The notes below the pieces were generated by a model. That model was not told the DNA's origin and ran no database searches. It saw only the letters and a program-made list of their open reading frames with translations. From Streptomyces sp. WZ.A104 (GTDB taxonomy: Bacteria; Actinomycetota; Actinomycetes; Streptomycetales; Streptomycetaceae): a stretch of 64,000 nt of DNA. A program made the translations under genes and the position numbers. The stretch covers positions 1 to 64,000 of the forward strand of contig NZ_NWVL01000031.1 in the NCBI RefSeq assembly GCF_002382885.1. Reading direction: 5' to 3'. This document shows, one piece after another, positions 18,540 through 26,581 of this stretch (position 1 is its first letter; each line of letters begins with the position of its first letter).

Positions 18540-18670
18540 CCGTGCCGGAAGACGGACGATTCCCGCCGCTCCCGGCCGGTGGCCGCTCCTCCCGGTGGCT
18601 GGATACGATTTCCCGATGCCCGGCCGGTGAACGGCCGGAACCGGGCCGGACGGAAACAGGGGGTCGGGCC

Positions 18671-19102
18671 GTGGAAGCCGAAGGAGCCGGTGGCGAGCGG
18701 GAAGTGCCTGTCCGCAGACGGGGCCAGGGCGAGCTGGAGGCCCAGGTGCTGTCGGTGCTGGGCGAGGCCGGCGAGCCGGTGAACGCGGCCTGGGTGCTGG
18801 AACGGCTCGGCGGCGGCCTGTCGTACAGCACTGTCATCACCATCCTCACCCGGCTGCACGCCAAGCAGGCAGTCACCCGCACCGGGCCCAAACGCCCCGT
18901 CCTGTGGCAGCCCGTGGCGAACGAGGCGGGCCTCGCCGCGCTGCGCATGCGCCGACTGCTCGACAAGCAGAGCGACCGCGACGCGGTGCTCTCCAGCTTC
19001 GTCTCCGTCCTGTCCTCCCACGACGAGGAGCTGCTGCGGTCCCTGCTCGCCGAGAGCGGTCCCGGCCACCCCCACGCGCCCACGGACCGGCCGGAGCGCT
19101 GA
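18671..19102 (+). CDS. BlaI/MecI/CopY-family transcriptional repressor
   Basis: A 143-residue protein with the BlaI winged helix: [20 protein letters not shown], then [20 protein letters not shown] as recognition region. The C-terminal helices ([20 protein letters not shown]) are used for dimerisation. The GTG at 18671 was chosen because the next downstream residues begin the fold and AGGGGG lies upstream; the start is not certain. It is followed after 2 bases by an M56 metalloprotease, the classic BlaI/BlaR1 pairing. Probably cleaved or released by that sensor and autoregulated through the box at 18516-18539. Confidence 0.9.
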   Translation: MEAEGAGGEREVPVRRRGQGELEAQVLSVLGEAGEPVNAAWVLERLGGGLSYSTVITILTRLHAKQAVTRTGPKRPVLWQPVANEAGLAALRMRRLLDKQSDRDAVLSSFVSVLSSHDEELLRSLLAESGPGHPHAPTDRPER

Positions 19103-19104
19103 CG

Positions 19105-20037
19105 ATGGGTGTCTTCGTCTTCCTGCCTCTCGTTCTCCCGCTGACCGCCCTGCCGATCGCGCGGCTCGCCGAACAGCACCTCCACCCCCGCAGGGCCGCG
19201 CGGCTGCTGGCCACCGCCGCCGTGATCCTCGCCTCGTGCAGCCTGGTCTGCCTCGGGCTGCTGGTGGTCGTCGGCACGGCCCAGCTGCCCGGCAATCCGC
19301 TGCCCGATGGCTGGTCCGACGACGAGGTCCGCGACGCCGTGCCCCACGACGCGTTCGCCGGCAAGGCCGCCATCGTCGCGCTCGTCGCCGTGGCCGTGTC
19401 CTGCGGTTTCACCGTCCACCGCCACTACCTCTTCCGGGCCCGGGCGCACCGGGCGCTGGCCGGTCTGCCGGGCGGCGACCTCGCCGTGCTCCCCGATGAC
19501 GTGCCGTACGCCTACGCGCTTCCCGGTTCCCCGGGTCGGGTGCTGGTCTCCACCGCGATGCTCGCCTCCCTGGAGCCGGCGGAGCGCCGGGCGCTGTTCG
19601 CCCACGAGCAGGCCCACCTGGCGGGGCGTCACCACCGGCTGCTGCTCGCGACCCGGCTGGCTGGATGCGTCAACCCCCTCCTGCGGCCCCTGATCGCGGC
19701 CCTGGTCTACAGCACGGAGCGCTGGGCGGACGAGGAGGCGGCCCGGGTCACGGGCGACCGCAGGCTGACCGCTCGCGCGGTCGGCAAGGCGGCGCTCGTC
19801 TCCCGTCCGGCCCCCGGCCGCCCGGCCTTCGCCGCGTTCGCCGCGACGGGACCGGTGCCCCGCCGGGTGGCCGCGCTCCTCGGTCCCGTGCCGCCGGACC
19901 GGGGATGGCCGCCCGCCCTCACCCCGGCCGGGGCCGCCGCGTTCGTCGCCGCGGCCGGGACGACCGTCTCGGCACTGTCGGCGCTCAACGCGGCCGTGGC
20001 GCTGTTCCTCGTCCTGGAAGCGGCGACACCTCTCTAA
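19105..20037 (+). CDS. M56-family (BlaR1-like) membrane metallopeptidase
   Basis: A 310-residue protein with about four hydrophobic segments (residues 3-22, 32-56, 90-108 and near the C-terminus). A cytosolic zinc-protease loop carries HEQAH (HExxH) and the downstream ERWADEEA Glu motif. Unlike BlaR1 it has no penicillin-binding sensor domain at the C-terminus, as is usual for the short actinobacterial M56 proteins paired with BlaI. The signal sensed is unknown. Its stop codon TAA lies inside a long hairpin related to a mobile-element end. Confidence 0.88.
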   Translation: MGVFVFLPLVLPLTALPIARLAEQHLHPRRAARLLATAAVILASCSLVCLGLLVVVGTAQLPGNPLPDGWSDDEVRDAVPHDAFAGKAAIVALVAVAVSCGFTVHRHYLFRARAHRALAGLPGGDLAVLPDDVPYAYALPGSPGRVLVSTAMLASLEPAERRALFAHEQAHLAGRHHRLLLATRLAGCVNPLLRPLIAALVYSTERWADEEAARVTGDRRLTARAVGKAALVSRPAPGRPAFAAFAATGPVPRRVAALLGPVPPDRGWPPALTPAGAAAFVAAAGTTVSALSALNAAVALFLVLEAATPL

Positions 20038-20079
20038 GGGCTGTCCCGCGATCCCTGGTGGATCAGGGACAGCCCTTAG
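20034..20079. terminator. Hairpin at the M56 stop codon, derived from a GGGCTGTCCC-type repeat end
   Basis: Perfect 14-bp arms (CTAAGGGCTGTCCC and its complement) enclose an 18-base loop; the left arm contains the TAA stop. It can serve as terminator for the BlaI-M56 pair. The sequence after GGGCTGTCCC matches 22 of 24 bases of the terminal inverted repeat of the element at 32949-33108, so it looks like a collapsed copy of that element. Confidence 0.75.
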
Positions 20080-20132
20080 GGCAGGCGCGGTGCGGCCCGC
20101 CGGAGGAGCCCGGCGGGCCGCACCGGAGCCCG

Positions 20133-20354
20133 TCAGGCCCGGCCGACGTCGAGCGCGGCGAGGGCCTGGGCCCAGCGGGCGTACTTCAGGTTGGCCAGAT
20201 CTGCCACCGTCTTGACGTTGAACGCCTCCTGGAGCAGCTCGCCGTCGCGGTCCGAGACGCCCTTCAGCGCCGAGACCGGGGCCGCCAGAATCGTGCTGAG
20301 GTCCTTGTCCGCGTAAGCCTTGTCGAGCACCTTGTCCAGGTCGATCTGGGCCAC
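20133..20354 (-). CDS. Small helix-hairpin-helix-like protein (73 aa)
   Basis: A 73-residue acidic protein. It contains APVSALKGVSDRDGELLQEA followed by FNVKTVADLANLKYARWAQA, the pattern of a helix-hairpin-helix/RNAP-alpha-CTD-like fold (L-x-G-V-s ... TV-x-DLA). The GTG at 20352-20354 has a strong AGGAGG upstream. It is divergent from the CNNM genes, and a BlaI-like box lies 148 bases upstream, so it may belong to the same regulon. Its function is unknown; DNA or protein binding is possible. Confidence 0.7.
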   Translation of the reverse strand: MAQIDLDKVLDKAYADKDLSTILAAPVSALKGVSDRDGELLQEAFNVKTVADLANLKYARWAQALAALDVGRA

Positions 20355-20755
20355 TGCTGCCTCCTGGGAGCATGTCGCCCCGCCTTGACGGCGGGTGGCC
20401 CCGGTCGGGGCCGACAGCACAACCGCGGAGGGCGTCCGGTCAGTTCCCGGCCGTGCCCGGCACCGAAAGGTTCTCGCCACGGAGGCCGCCCCGATCTCCG
20501 GTCTACTCCGCTGTAGAGTTCGTGGACCGCAGTCCCATCGTGGGCGCCGCCGGAAACGCACCGGCAGCGGCGGAGCGGGCGCTGCCCCTCCATACGTTGG
20601 CTGGACCCCCAGCCGGACAGGAGCCATGCGTTGTATGCCAGTCCGGGCCCTTCGGGGCCTGACCTCCGCCCTGCGGGGCCTGACTTCCACCGCGCCCGGT
20701 CCGCCACCGCGGCCCCGGACCGGGTGGGCCACCGCTCCTGTGGGGCGAGTGCCCG
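20355..20755. other. 401-base divergent intergenic region
   Basis: No gene is recognised in this gap between the small HhH-like gene (minus) and the first CNNM gene (plus). It holds the BlaI-like box at 20502-20517. Short frames in it look like shadows. Confidence 0.5.
20502..20517. promoter_or_regulatory. Degenerate BlaI-type operator upstream of CNNM and HhH genes
   Basis: TCTACTCCGCTGTAGA matches the TCTACAG-NN-CTGTAGA boxes at 18516-18539 and 23444-23459 except for two adjacent bases in the left half. It lies 148 bases before the minus-strand small gene and 238 bases before the plus-strand CNNM gene. Confidence 0.55.
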
Positions 20756-22087
20756 ATGACCGCCGCGCTGCTCGGCCTCCTGGCCGTCTTCGTCCTCACC
20801 GCCGGGACCGGCTACTTCGTCGCCCAGGAGTTCGCCTACGTCTCCGCCGATCGCCTCACCCTCTCCCGGGAGGCCGCGGCGGGTGACAAGCGGGCCGCCC
20901 GCGCCGTGAACGTCCTGGAACGGCTCTCGTTCATGCTGTCCGGCGCGCAGCTGGGCATCACCGTCACGGGGCTGATCGTCGGCTTCCTCGCCGAACCGTC
21001 CGTCTCCACCCTGCTGCGGCCCGCCCTGAGCGGCACAGGTGTGCCCGACGGAGTGGTGTCGGGCATCTCCGTGGCACTCTCCTTCGTGGTGGCGACCGTC
21101 ATCCAGATGGTCCTGGGCGAACTCGCCCCGAAGAACCTCGCCCTCGCCATCCCCGAGCGGATGGCGAAGTCCCTGGCCGCCTCCACCCTGATCTACCTCC
21201 GAGCCGTCGGCCCGGTGATCCGCGTCTTCGACAGCGCCGCCAACCGGCTGCTGCGTCGGATCGGCATCGAACCCGTCGAGGAGCTCCACCACGGCGCCAC
21301 GCTGGAGGAGCTCGGCCATCTGATCGGCGAATCCCACGAGCAGGGCCAGCTGCCGGCCGCGACCGCCGAGCTGATCGACCACGCCCTGGAGTTCTCCGAG
21401 CGCACCCTCGGCGAGGTGATGATCCCGCGCGCCGATGTCGCCTTCGTCCGCCGGGACGCCATGGCCGCCGAGGCCGTCGAGCTGATCGCCCGCCACGGAC
21501 ACTCCAACTACCCCGTGCTCGGGGACCACCCCGACGACCCCGCCGGAGTCCTGGGCGTACGGGAGCTGATGCGCCTCTCGACCGCCGAGGTCGGCCGCAC
21601 CACCGTGGGCACCCTGGCACGCCGCCCCCTCCTGCTGCCCGAGCTTCTGAGACTCCCCGCGGCCGTCGCGCAGATGCGGGAGCGTGACGACGAGTTCGCC
21701 GTCGTCCTGGACGAGCACGGCGGCCTCGCCGGGATCGTCACCTACGAGGACATCGCCGAGGAGCTCGTCGGGGACATCGCGGACGAGAGTGACACCGTCG
21801 TCGAACTCGCGGTGGCCGACGGGGCCGGCTGGATCGTCGACGCGGGGCGCCGCCCCGACGAGATCCAGGAGGCCACCGGCGTCGAACTGCCCCAGGAGAG
21901 CGACGACTACGACACCCTGGCCGGACTGATCATCGACCGGCTCGGCCGCTTCCCGACGGTGGGGGACCGGCTGACCACCGGCAGCGCCCGGATCGAGGTC
22001 CGTACGCTCGACCGGCATGTCGCCGAGTACGTGCGCATCGAAAGCACCCAAGGCACCGGACGCACCGAACAGGAGCCGCAGGCATGA
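20756..22087 (+). CDS. Hemolysin-family CNNM/CBS/CorC_HlyC membrane protein
   Basis: A 443-residue protein: an N-terminal CNNM membrane domain (about 1-185, with GELAPKNLALAIPERMAKS), two CBS domains (about 200-330, with MIPRADVAFV and VVLDEHGGLAGIVTYED) and a C-terminal CorC_HlyC domain (about 350-430). Such proteins are implicated in Mg2+ or Co2+ transport or efflux. The stop overlaps the next start (ATGA), so it is co-translated with a second CNNM protein. A BlaI-like box lies upstream. Confidence 0.9.
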   Translation: MTAALLGLLAVFVLTAGTGYFVAQEFAYVSADRLTLSREAAAGDKRAARAVNVLERLSFMLSGAQLGITVTGLIVGFLAEPSVSTLLRPALSGTGVPDGVVSGISVALSFVVATVIQMVLGELAPKNLALAIPERMAKSLAASTLIYLRAVGPVIRVFDSAANRLLRRIGIEPVEELHHGATLEELGHLIGESHEQGQLPAATAELIDHALEFSERTLGEVMIPRADVAFVRRDAMAAEAVELIARHGHSNYPVLGDHPDDPAGVLGVRELMRLSTAEVGRTTVGTLARRPLLLPELLRLPAAVAQMRERDDEFAVVLDEHGGLAGIVTYEDIAEELVGDIADESDTVVELAVADGAGWIVDAGRRPDEIQEATGVELPQESDDYDTLAGLIIDRLGRFPTVGDRLTTGSARIEVRTLDRHVAEYVRIESTQGTGRTEQEPQA

Positions 22088-23106
22088 GTTTCCCTCTGGC
22101 CCTCTTCGTGACCGTCCTGCTGCTGATCGGCAGCGGATTCTTCGTCGCCGCCGAATTCGCCCTGGTCGCCTCCAAGCGCCACCGCATGGAACAGGCCGCC
22201 GCCCGGGGGCAGCGCGGGGCGAAGGCGGCGCTCGCCGGAATGCGCGAGCTGTCCCTGATGCTCGCGGGTGCCCAGCTCGGCATCACCATCTGCACCCTGG
22301 GCCTCGGCTCCGTGTCCAAGCCCGCGATCTCGCACGAGCTGGACCCGCTGCTGGAGCGGCTCGGACTGCCCGCCGCCCTCAGCTACGGAATCGCCTTCGC
22401 GCTGGCGATGATGGTCGTCGTCTTCCTGCACATGGTCGTCGGCGAAATGGCACCCAAGTCCTGGGCCATCGCCCACCCGGAGCGCTCCGCGATGCTCCTG
22501 AGCCCGCCCTTCCGCGCGCTGGTCAACGCCGTACGCCCGCTGATCCGGCTGCTGAACGCGATCAGCAACGCCCTGGTACGGCTCTGCAAGGTGACCCCGC
22601 GCGACGAACTCACCTCGGTGCACAACCGGGACCAGCTCACCCACCTCATCGAGGAGTCGGAGCGGCTCGGCCTGATCAGCAAGGGCGACTCCGGGCTGAT
22701 GACTCGGTCCCTGACCGAGCCGCAGGCCCCGGTGTCCACCCTCCAGATCCCCGCCGAACGGATCGCGACCGTCCCCGCGGACGCCGGACTCGACCGGATC
22801 CTGGCCACCGCGGCCGAGGCCGACCGCACCCGCCTGCTGGTACGGGACGGGGAACGGGTCCTCGGATCGGTGCACGCCCGCGACGCCCTGGTCGCCCGCG
22901 CCGGCGGCAGGGCCGTCCTCGCCCGCGACCTGGCCCGCCCGGTCCCGGAGCTGGCGCCGGAGGAGACCGCCGCCCACGCCGTGGAGCGGCTGCGCGATCG
23001 GCGCGCCACGATCGCCGTGGTCCGCGACGCGGAGGGCGGGCTTACCGGACTGGTCAGCCTGGACGATCTCCTCGCCCGCCTGCTGCACCCGCCGACGGCC
23101 GCCTGA
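22084..23106 (+). CDS. Short CNNM/CBS membrane protein
   Basis: A 340-residue homologue of the preceding gene. It has the CNNM domain (residues 1-180, with GEMAPKSWAIAHPERSAM) and CBS-type sequence (about 220-335, ending VVRDAEGGLTGLVSLDDLLARL). It lacks the C-terminal CorC_HlyC domain. Overlap with the upstream gene suggests a two-subunit transporter in which one subunit supplies the cytosolic regulatory domain. This pairing of a long and a short CNNM protein is common in actinobacteria. Confidence 0.9.
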   Translation: MSFPLALFVTVLLLIGSGFFVAAEFALVASKRHRMEQAAARGQRGAKAALAGMRELSLMLAGAQLGITICTLGLGSVSKPAISHELDPLLERLGLPAALSYGIAFALAMMVVVFLHMVVGEMAPKSWAIAHPERSAMLLSPPFRALVNAVRPLIRLLNAISNALVRLCKVTPRDELTSVHNRDQLTHLIEESERLGLISKGDSGLMTRSLTEPQAPVSTLQIPAERIATVPADAGLDRILATAAEADRTRLLVRDGERVLGSVHARDALVARAGGRAVLARDLARPVPELAPEETAAHAVERLRDRRATIAVVRDAEGGLTGLVSLDDLLARLLHPPTAA

Positions 23107-23130
23107 GGGACCGCCGGGGCCGCGAGCGGG

Positions 23131-23403
23131 CTACAGGTCCTTGCGCTCGGTCGCCTCCCCGCGGATCACGCGAGGGGACGGCCGGGCGTCGTCGTCCGGG
23201 GCCGCCCCGCCGGGCGCCGCCCCGGCCTGCGGGACGCTCTGCGGGTCGGTGTGCGGGGTGTCCTGGTCCTTGAGGGCCCGCTTCTCGCTCTTGAGGATGC
23301 GCGCGGCCTTGCCGGCCGAACGCATCAGGTCCGGCAGCCTTTTGATGCTCAGGACCACCACGATCACGAGAAGAAGAAGGGTGAGCTCACCGAACCCCAA
23401 CAT
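23131..23403 (-). CDS. TatA/MttA-like twin-arginine translocase component
   Basis: A 90-residue protein: one N-terminal membrane helix (MLGFGELTLLLLVIVVVLSI), then the amphipathic helix KRLPDLMRSAGKAARILKSE, then a disordered Pro/Asp-rich tail. This is the TatA topology, although the FG-KLP signature is slightly changed (FGELTLL...KRLPDLM). It converges on the short CNNM gene. Its promoter region contains a BlaI-type box at 23444-23459, shared with the divergent ion channel. A housekeeping TatA presumably lies elsewhere. Confidence 0.8.
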   Translation of the reverse strand: MLGFGELTLLLLVIVVVLSIKRLPDLMRSAGKAARILKSEKRALKDQDTPHTDPQSVPQAGAAPGGAAPDDDARPSPRVIRGEATERKDL

Positions 23404-23443
23404 GGCTGCTGCTTTCTCTCGTGCGATCTGCGTCGGTAGATAA

Positions 23444-23459
23444 TCTACAGGGCTGTAGA
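23444..23459. promoter_or_regulatory. BlaI-type operator between TatA-like and ion channel genes
   Basis: A perfect palindrome, TCTACAG-GG-CTGTAGA, lies 41 bases upstream of the TatA-like start and 94 bases upstream of the ion-channel start. Its arms are identical to the core of the box at 18516-18539. Confidence 0.75.
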
Positions 23460-23552
23460 GTATCCGTTCGCGGGTTCCATGATCAGGCTGCCCGGAGCAA
23501 CCTCCTTTCAGGCCAGTCGTGTTCGGTGGCCGCGGACGACCAGGGAAGCAGG

Positions 23553-24485
23553 ATGACGGACCCAGCGGCGCAGACCCCGCGCCGGCGGCGGGCGGTGGCC
23601 GGGCGGTGCAGGGAGATCACGGAAGCCCGCTGGTTCGCCGCCCTGGTCTTCTGCCTCATCCTCGCGAACGCGGCGGTCCTCGGCGTCGAGACGTACTCCG
23701 GACTGGCCGAGCGCTGGCATCTGGCCCTGCGCACGGTCGAGTACAGCTTCCTCGCCGCGTTCACCGTGGAGATCCTGTTACGCGCGGGAGCCCACGCCGA
23801 ACGGCCCGCGGCCTTCTTCCGCGACCCGTGGAACCTCTTCGACCTCACCGTCGTCCTCTTCGCCTTCCTGCCGTTCCTCCGCGAGAACGGCACCGTGCTG
23901 CGCCTCCTGCGCCTCGCCCGGGTGCTGCGCGCGGCACGCTTCCTGCCCCAGCTGCGCGTCGTCCTGGTCGCGGTCGGCAGAAGCCTTCCCGGCACCGTCA
24001 GCTTCCTGCTCGTCGGCGGTCTGCTGCTCTACCTCTACGCCATGGTCGGCTGGATCTGCTTCTCCGACAGCGACCCGGAACACTTCGGCTCCCTGGGCCG
24101 CGCGATCCTCACCCTGTTCCTGCTGATGACCCTGGACGGACTGGGTGACGCGGTGCGCGCGGGCCTGGAGATCTCCCGCTGGAGCATCCTCTACTACGCC
24201 TCGTACGTCCTGTTCGCCTCTTTCGTCCTGGTAAATGTCCTTATCGGGGTCGTCATCACCTCGCTCGACGAGGCCCGTTCGATGGAGGAGTCGGCGGAAT
24301 CACCGGAGCCCGCCCGCCCCGCCCCGGCCGACGCACCCCTGCCCACCGCCGACGCCATCGTGCTGCGCGAACGCGTCGCCGCGGCCCGCCGGGCCCTGGA
24401 CGACCTCGAACGAGCCCTGGCGGCGGCCCCGGTGGAGCACACGGCCACCCCACTCGCACCCGCGTCCCGTACGCGTACCGACTGA
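23553..24485 (+). CDS. Voltage-gated-type cation channel (ion transporter, NaChBac-like)
   Basis: A 310-residue six-segment channel. S1 starts near residue 28. The S4 helix (about 117-147, LRLLRLARVLRAARFLPQLR) has Arg at every third or fourth position. S5 follows at about 148-170, and the pore loop has TLDGLGD near 193-199 where NaChBac channels have a TLESW-like filter. S6 is at about 213-237. A C-terminal coiled-coil-like tail (RERVAAARRALDDLERALA) fits tetramerisation. The ATG at 23553 follows AGGGAAG. Codon 76 is TTA, so translation probably depends on the bldA tRNA. A BlaI-type box lies upstream. Confidence 0.85.
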   Translation: MTDPAAQTPRRRRAVAGRCREITEARWFAALVFCLILANAAVLGVETYSGLAERWHLALRTVEYSFLAAFTVEILLRAGAHAERPAAFFRDPWNLFDLTVVLFAFLPFLRENGTVLRLLRLARVLRAARFLPQLRVVLVAVGRSLPGTVSFLLVGGLLLYLYAMVGWICFSDSDPEHFGSLGRAILTLFLLMTLDGLGDAVRAGLEISRWSILYYASYVLFASFVLVNVLIGVVITSLDEARSMEESAESPEPARPAPADAPLPTADAIVLRERVAAARRALDDLERALAAAPVEHTATPLAPASRTRTD

Positions 24486-24610
24486 TCCGGGTCCGTCTGC
24501 GGACACCGCTGTCCGCCCTCCACCGGGCGGAGACGATACTGGCTGTCCTATCAGCGGTCATATCGGCAGTTCAGGCCTGTCGGCCGGCCGGTGGAGAGGC
24601 AGGGGCGCGC

Positions 24611-26455
24611 GTGAGTTCCACGAAGGATCGGGAGGGGACGGCGATCGCTCTCCCGGCCACCGCGAGAGCCGTCGCCCGCTACCGGAGACGGGCGGGCACA
24701 TGGTGTGCTGCCGGGGGCGGGGCTCTCGTGGCCGGTCCGGCGGCGGCCCTCCTGGCGGGGAGCGGCGGGGCCCGTCGGGGCTGGGCCATGCCGCTCGCGG
24801 CGTGGCTGTCCGTGGCGGGCCTCATCGCTCTCCTCGTCGGCCTGGTCCTCGTCCTCAACGCCCGCCGCATGCACGGGCGGCTGTCCGCGGCCCCCTGGAC
24901 GGCCTGCGTCGCCCGGTCGACGATCTCGGCCATGACCGGCGCACCGCGCCTGGTGCTCCGCGACCCCCGCACCGGTGACCTCGTGTGCCTCGGCGCCGTC
25001 GTCGCGCAGGCCAACGCCCGCCTCGCCGAAACCGGGTGGGACGGCATCCTGTGGTGGTGCGGCGACCCGGTGCGCGGCGGTGTCGCGTCACGGCCCGGCG
25101 GGGAAGGCCTGTTCTGGGCCCGCCCGGAGACCGGTGCCAAGGGGAGCCGGCTCATCGAGTGGGCGCGGGAGACGGGCATCGACGGCCGCCCCGACCCTGA
25201 GCGGATCCCCGGACAGCGGCCGCAGGCGGGGCCGGGCACAGCCGAGCACAGGGCCCCGGCGGCGGTGCCACGCCGGCGGCCGTGCTGGCGCTGGGTCCTG
25301 CTCGTGGGTTGTGCGGTCCTGGGGCTGGGCATCGCCGCGTCCCTGGCGGCCATGGACGACCCGAAGGCCGAGCTGACCGTGATCAGCGAGTCGGCCGACG
25401 GCGACTGCACCGTGCGCTGGGCCGACCCCTGGAGCGGCGAGCGGCGGGAAGGCCCGTTCCGCTGCGACCCCGACCGGGCCCCGATCCTGCACGACCGGGA
25501 GGTCGGCTGGGTGGTGTCCTACGGCCCGTGGAAGGGCGACCTGTACAACGCCGACTGGGAGGGCACCCCGGCCAACGAGGTGAACGATGTGGTGTTCCTG
25601 GCGGGCGTGCTGCTGATCCTCGGCTCCCTGATCGGCGGCGCCATCCGCGTCGTACGCCGGATGCGGGACCGCCGTTCCTTCGCGCACCGCCCGGCCCACG
25701 CCTCCCTCGTGACGCCGCCGCGCCCTCGTGTGTCCCTGGTCAAAGGCGCCCCGGCGGAACAGGGCCCCGACCTCTCCTGCGCGGTGATGTCCGCGGCGGC
25801 CGAGCGCCGGGCCCCGCACGTCACGGAACCACTGCCGCCCCTCCCGCCCGGAGCCCTGGAGCGGCCCTGGTGGCGGATCGGGCCGCTGCTGGAGCTCTCG
25901 GCGACGCTCGGGACCCTGCGCTCCCTGGCCGTGTCGCTGGCCGCGACCGCCTTGTGGTTGTGGCTGGACGAACCGGCGCCCCTGCTGGTCGGCGGCCTCG
26001 CGGCCTGCAATGCCGTACGGCTGGGCTACCGCGCCCTGCGCCACGGGATACCGAACGTCCGCGGACTGGTCCGTGCAACCCGCCACCCCGGACCCGTACG
26101 CAAGCGGTACGCCCTGCTGCGCAGCCACGACGACACGATGGTCCTGATCTTCTTCCCGCTGGACGGCGGACCGGAGGCGCAGGCGGAAAGCTCCCTGGAG
26201 GTATTCCCGCCGGGCACGTCACGCAAGCCGTGGCGTGGCCTGCCCGCCCCCACCGGCGTCGCGGAGCTGTACGGGGACGCCGACGGCACGCCGACGACGG
26301 ACGGCGGACGGACGGGCGCCCTGCCGGACGACGCGGAGCGCCCCTTGCTCGTGCCGTGGATCGACGGACGCCCGCTGTGGCCGCTGCACGGATACGACGC
26401 CGTGCGACCCGAGGACGTACGGGACCGGGAGTACTTCGCCGGGCTCCTCTCCTGA
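24611..26455 (+). CDS. Large hypothetical membrane protein
   Basis: A 614-residue protein with no recognised family. Hydrophobic segments lie near residues 36-57 and 61-84 (hairpin), about 224-246, about 327-350 and about 440-480 (double). A central extracytoplasmic part reads DGDCTVRWADPWSGERREGP with paired Cys. The layout suggests an internal duplication: hairpin plus soluble domain, then again near 440-614. Start GTG at 24611 follows GGAGAGGCAGGGG. It stands alone and converges on the flavoprotein gene. Function unknown. Confidence 0.75.
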   Translation: MSSTKDREGTAIALPATARAVARYRRRAGTWCAAGGGALVAGPAAALLAGSGGARRGWAMPLAAWLSVAGLIALLVGLVLVLNARRMHGRLSAAPWTACVARSTISAMTGAPRLVLRDPRTGDLVCLGAVVAQANARLAETGWDGILWWCGDPVRGGVASRPGGEGLFWARPETGAKGSRLIEWARETGIDGRPDPERIPGQRPQAGPGTAEHRAPAAVPRRRPCWRWVLLVGCAVLGLGIAASLAAMDDPKAELTVISESADGDCTVRWADPWSGERREGPFRCDPDRAPILHDREVGWVVSYGPWKGDLYNADWEGTPANEVNDVVFLAGVLLILGSLIGGAIRVVRRMRDRRSFAHRPAHASLVTPPRPRVSLVKGAPAEQGPDLSCAVMSAAAERRAPHVTEPLPPLPPGALERPWWRIGPLLELSATLGTLRSLAVSLAATALWLWLDEPAPLLVGGLAACNAVRLGYRALRHGIPNVRGLVRATRHPGPVRKRYALLRSHDDTMVLIFFPLDGGPEAQAESSLEVFPPGTSRKPWRGLPAPTGVAELYGDADGTPTTDGGRTGALPDDAERPLLVPWIDGRPLWPLHGYDAVRPEDVRDREYFAGLLS

Positions 26456-26581
26456 GCCGCCCGGACACGATTTTGGGGGCCGGGGCATGGGCCGCGCGCG
26501 ACCGCCCGTTCCGCGTCGTGCCGCGAGGGCCGATCGAGGGCGCACGCCGTGCCCCGATGGCGGAGGAAGGGGCCGGGCCCG

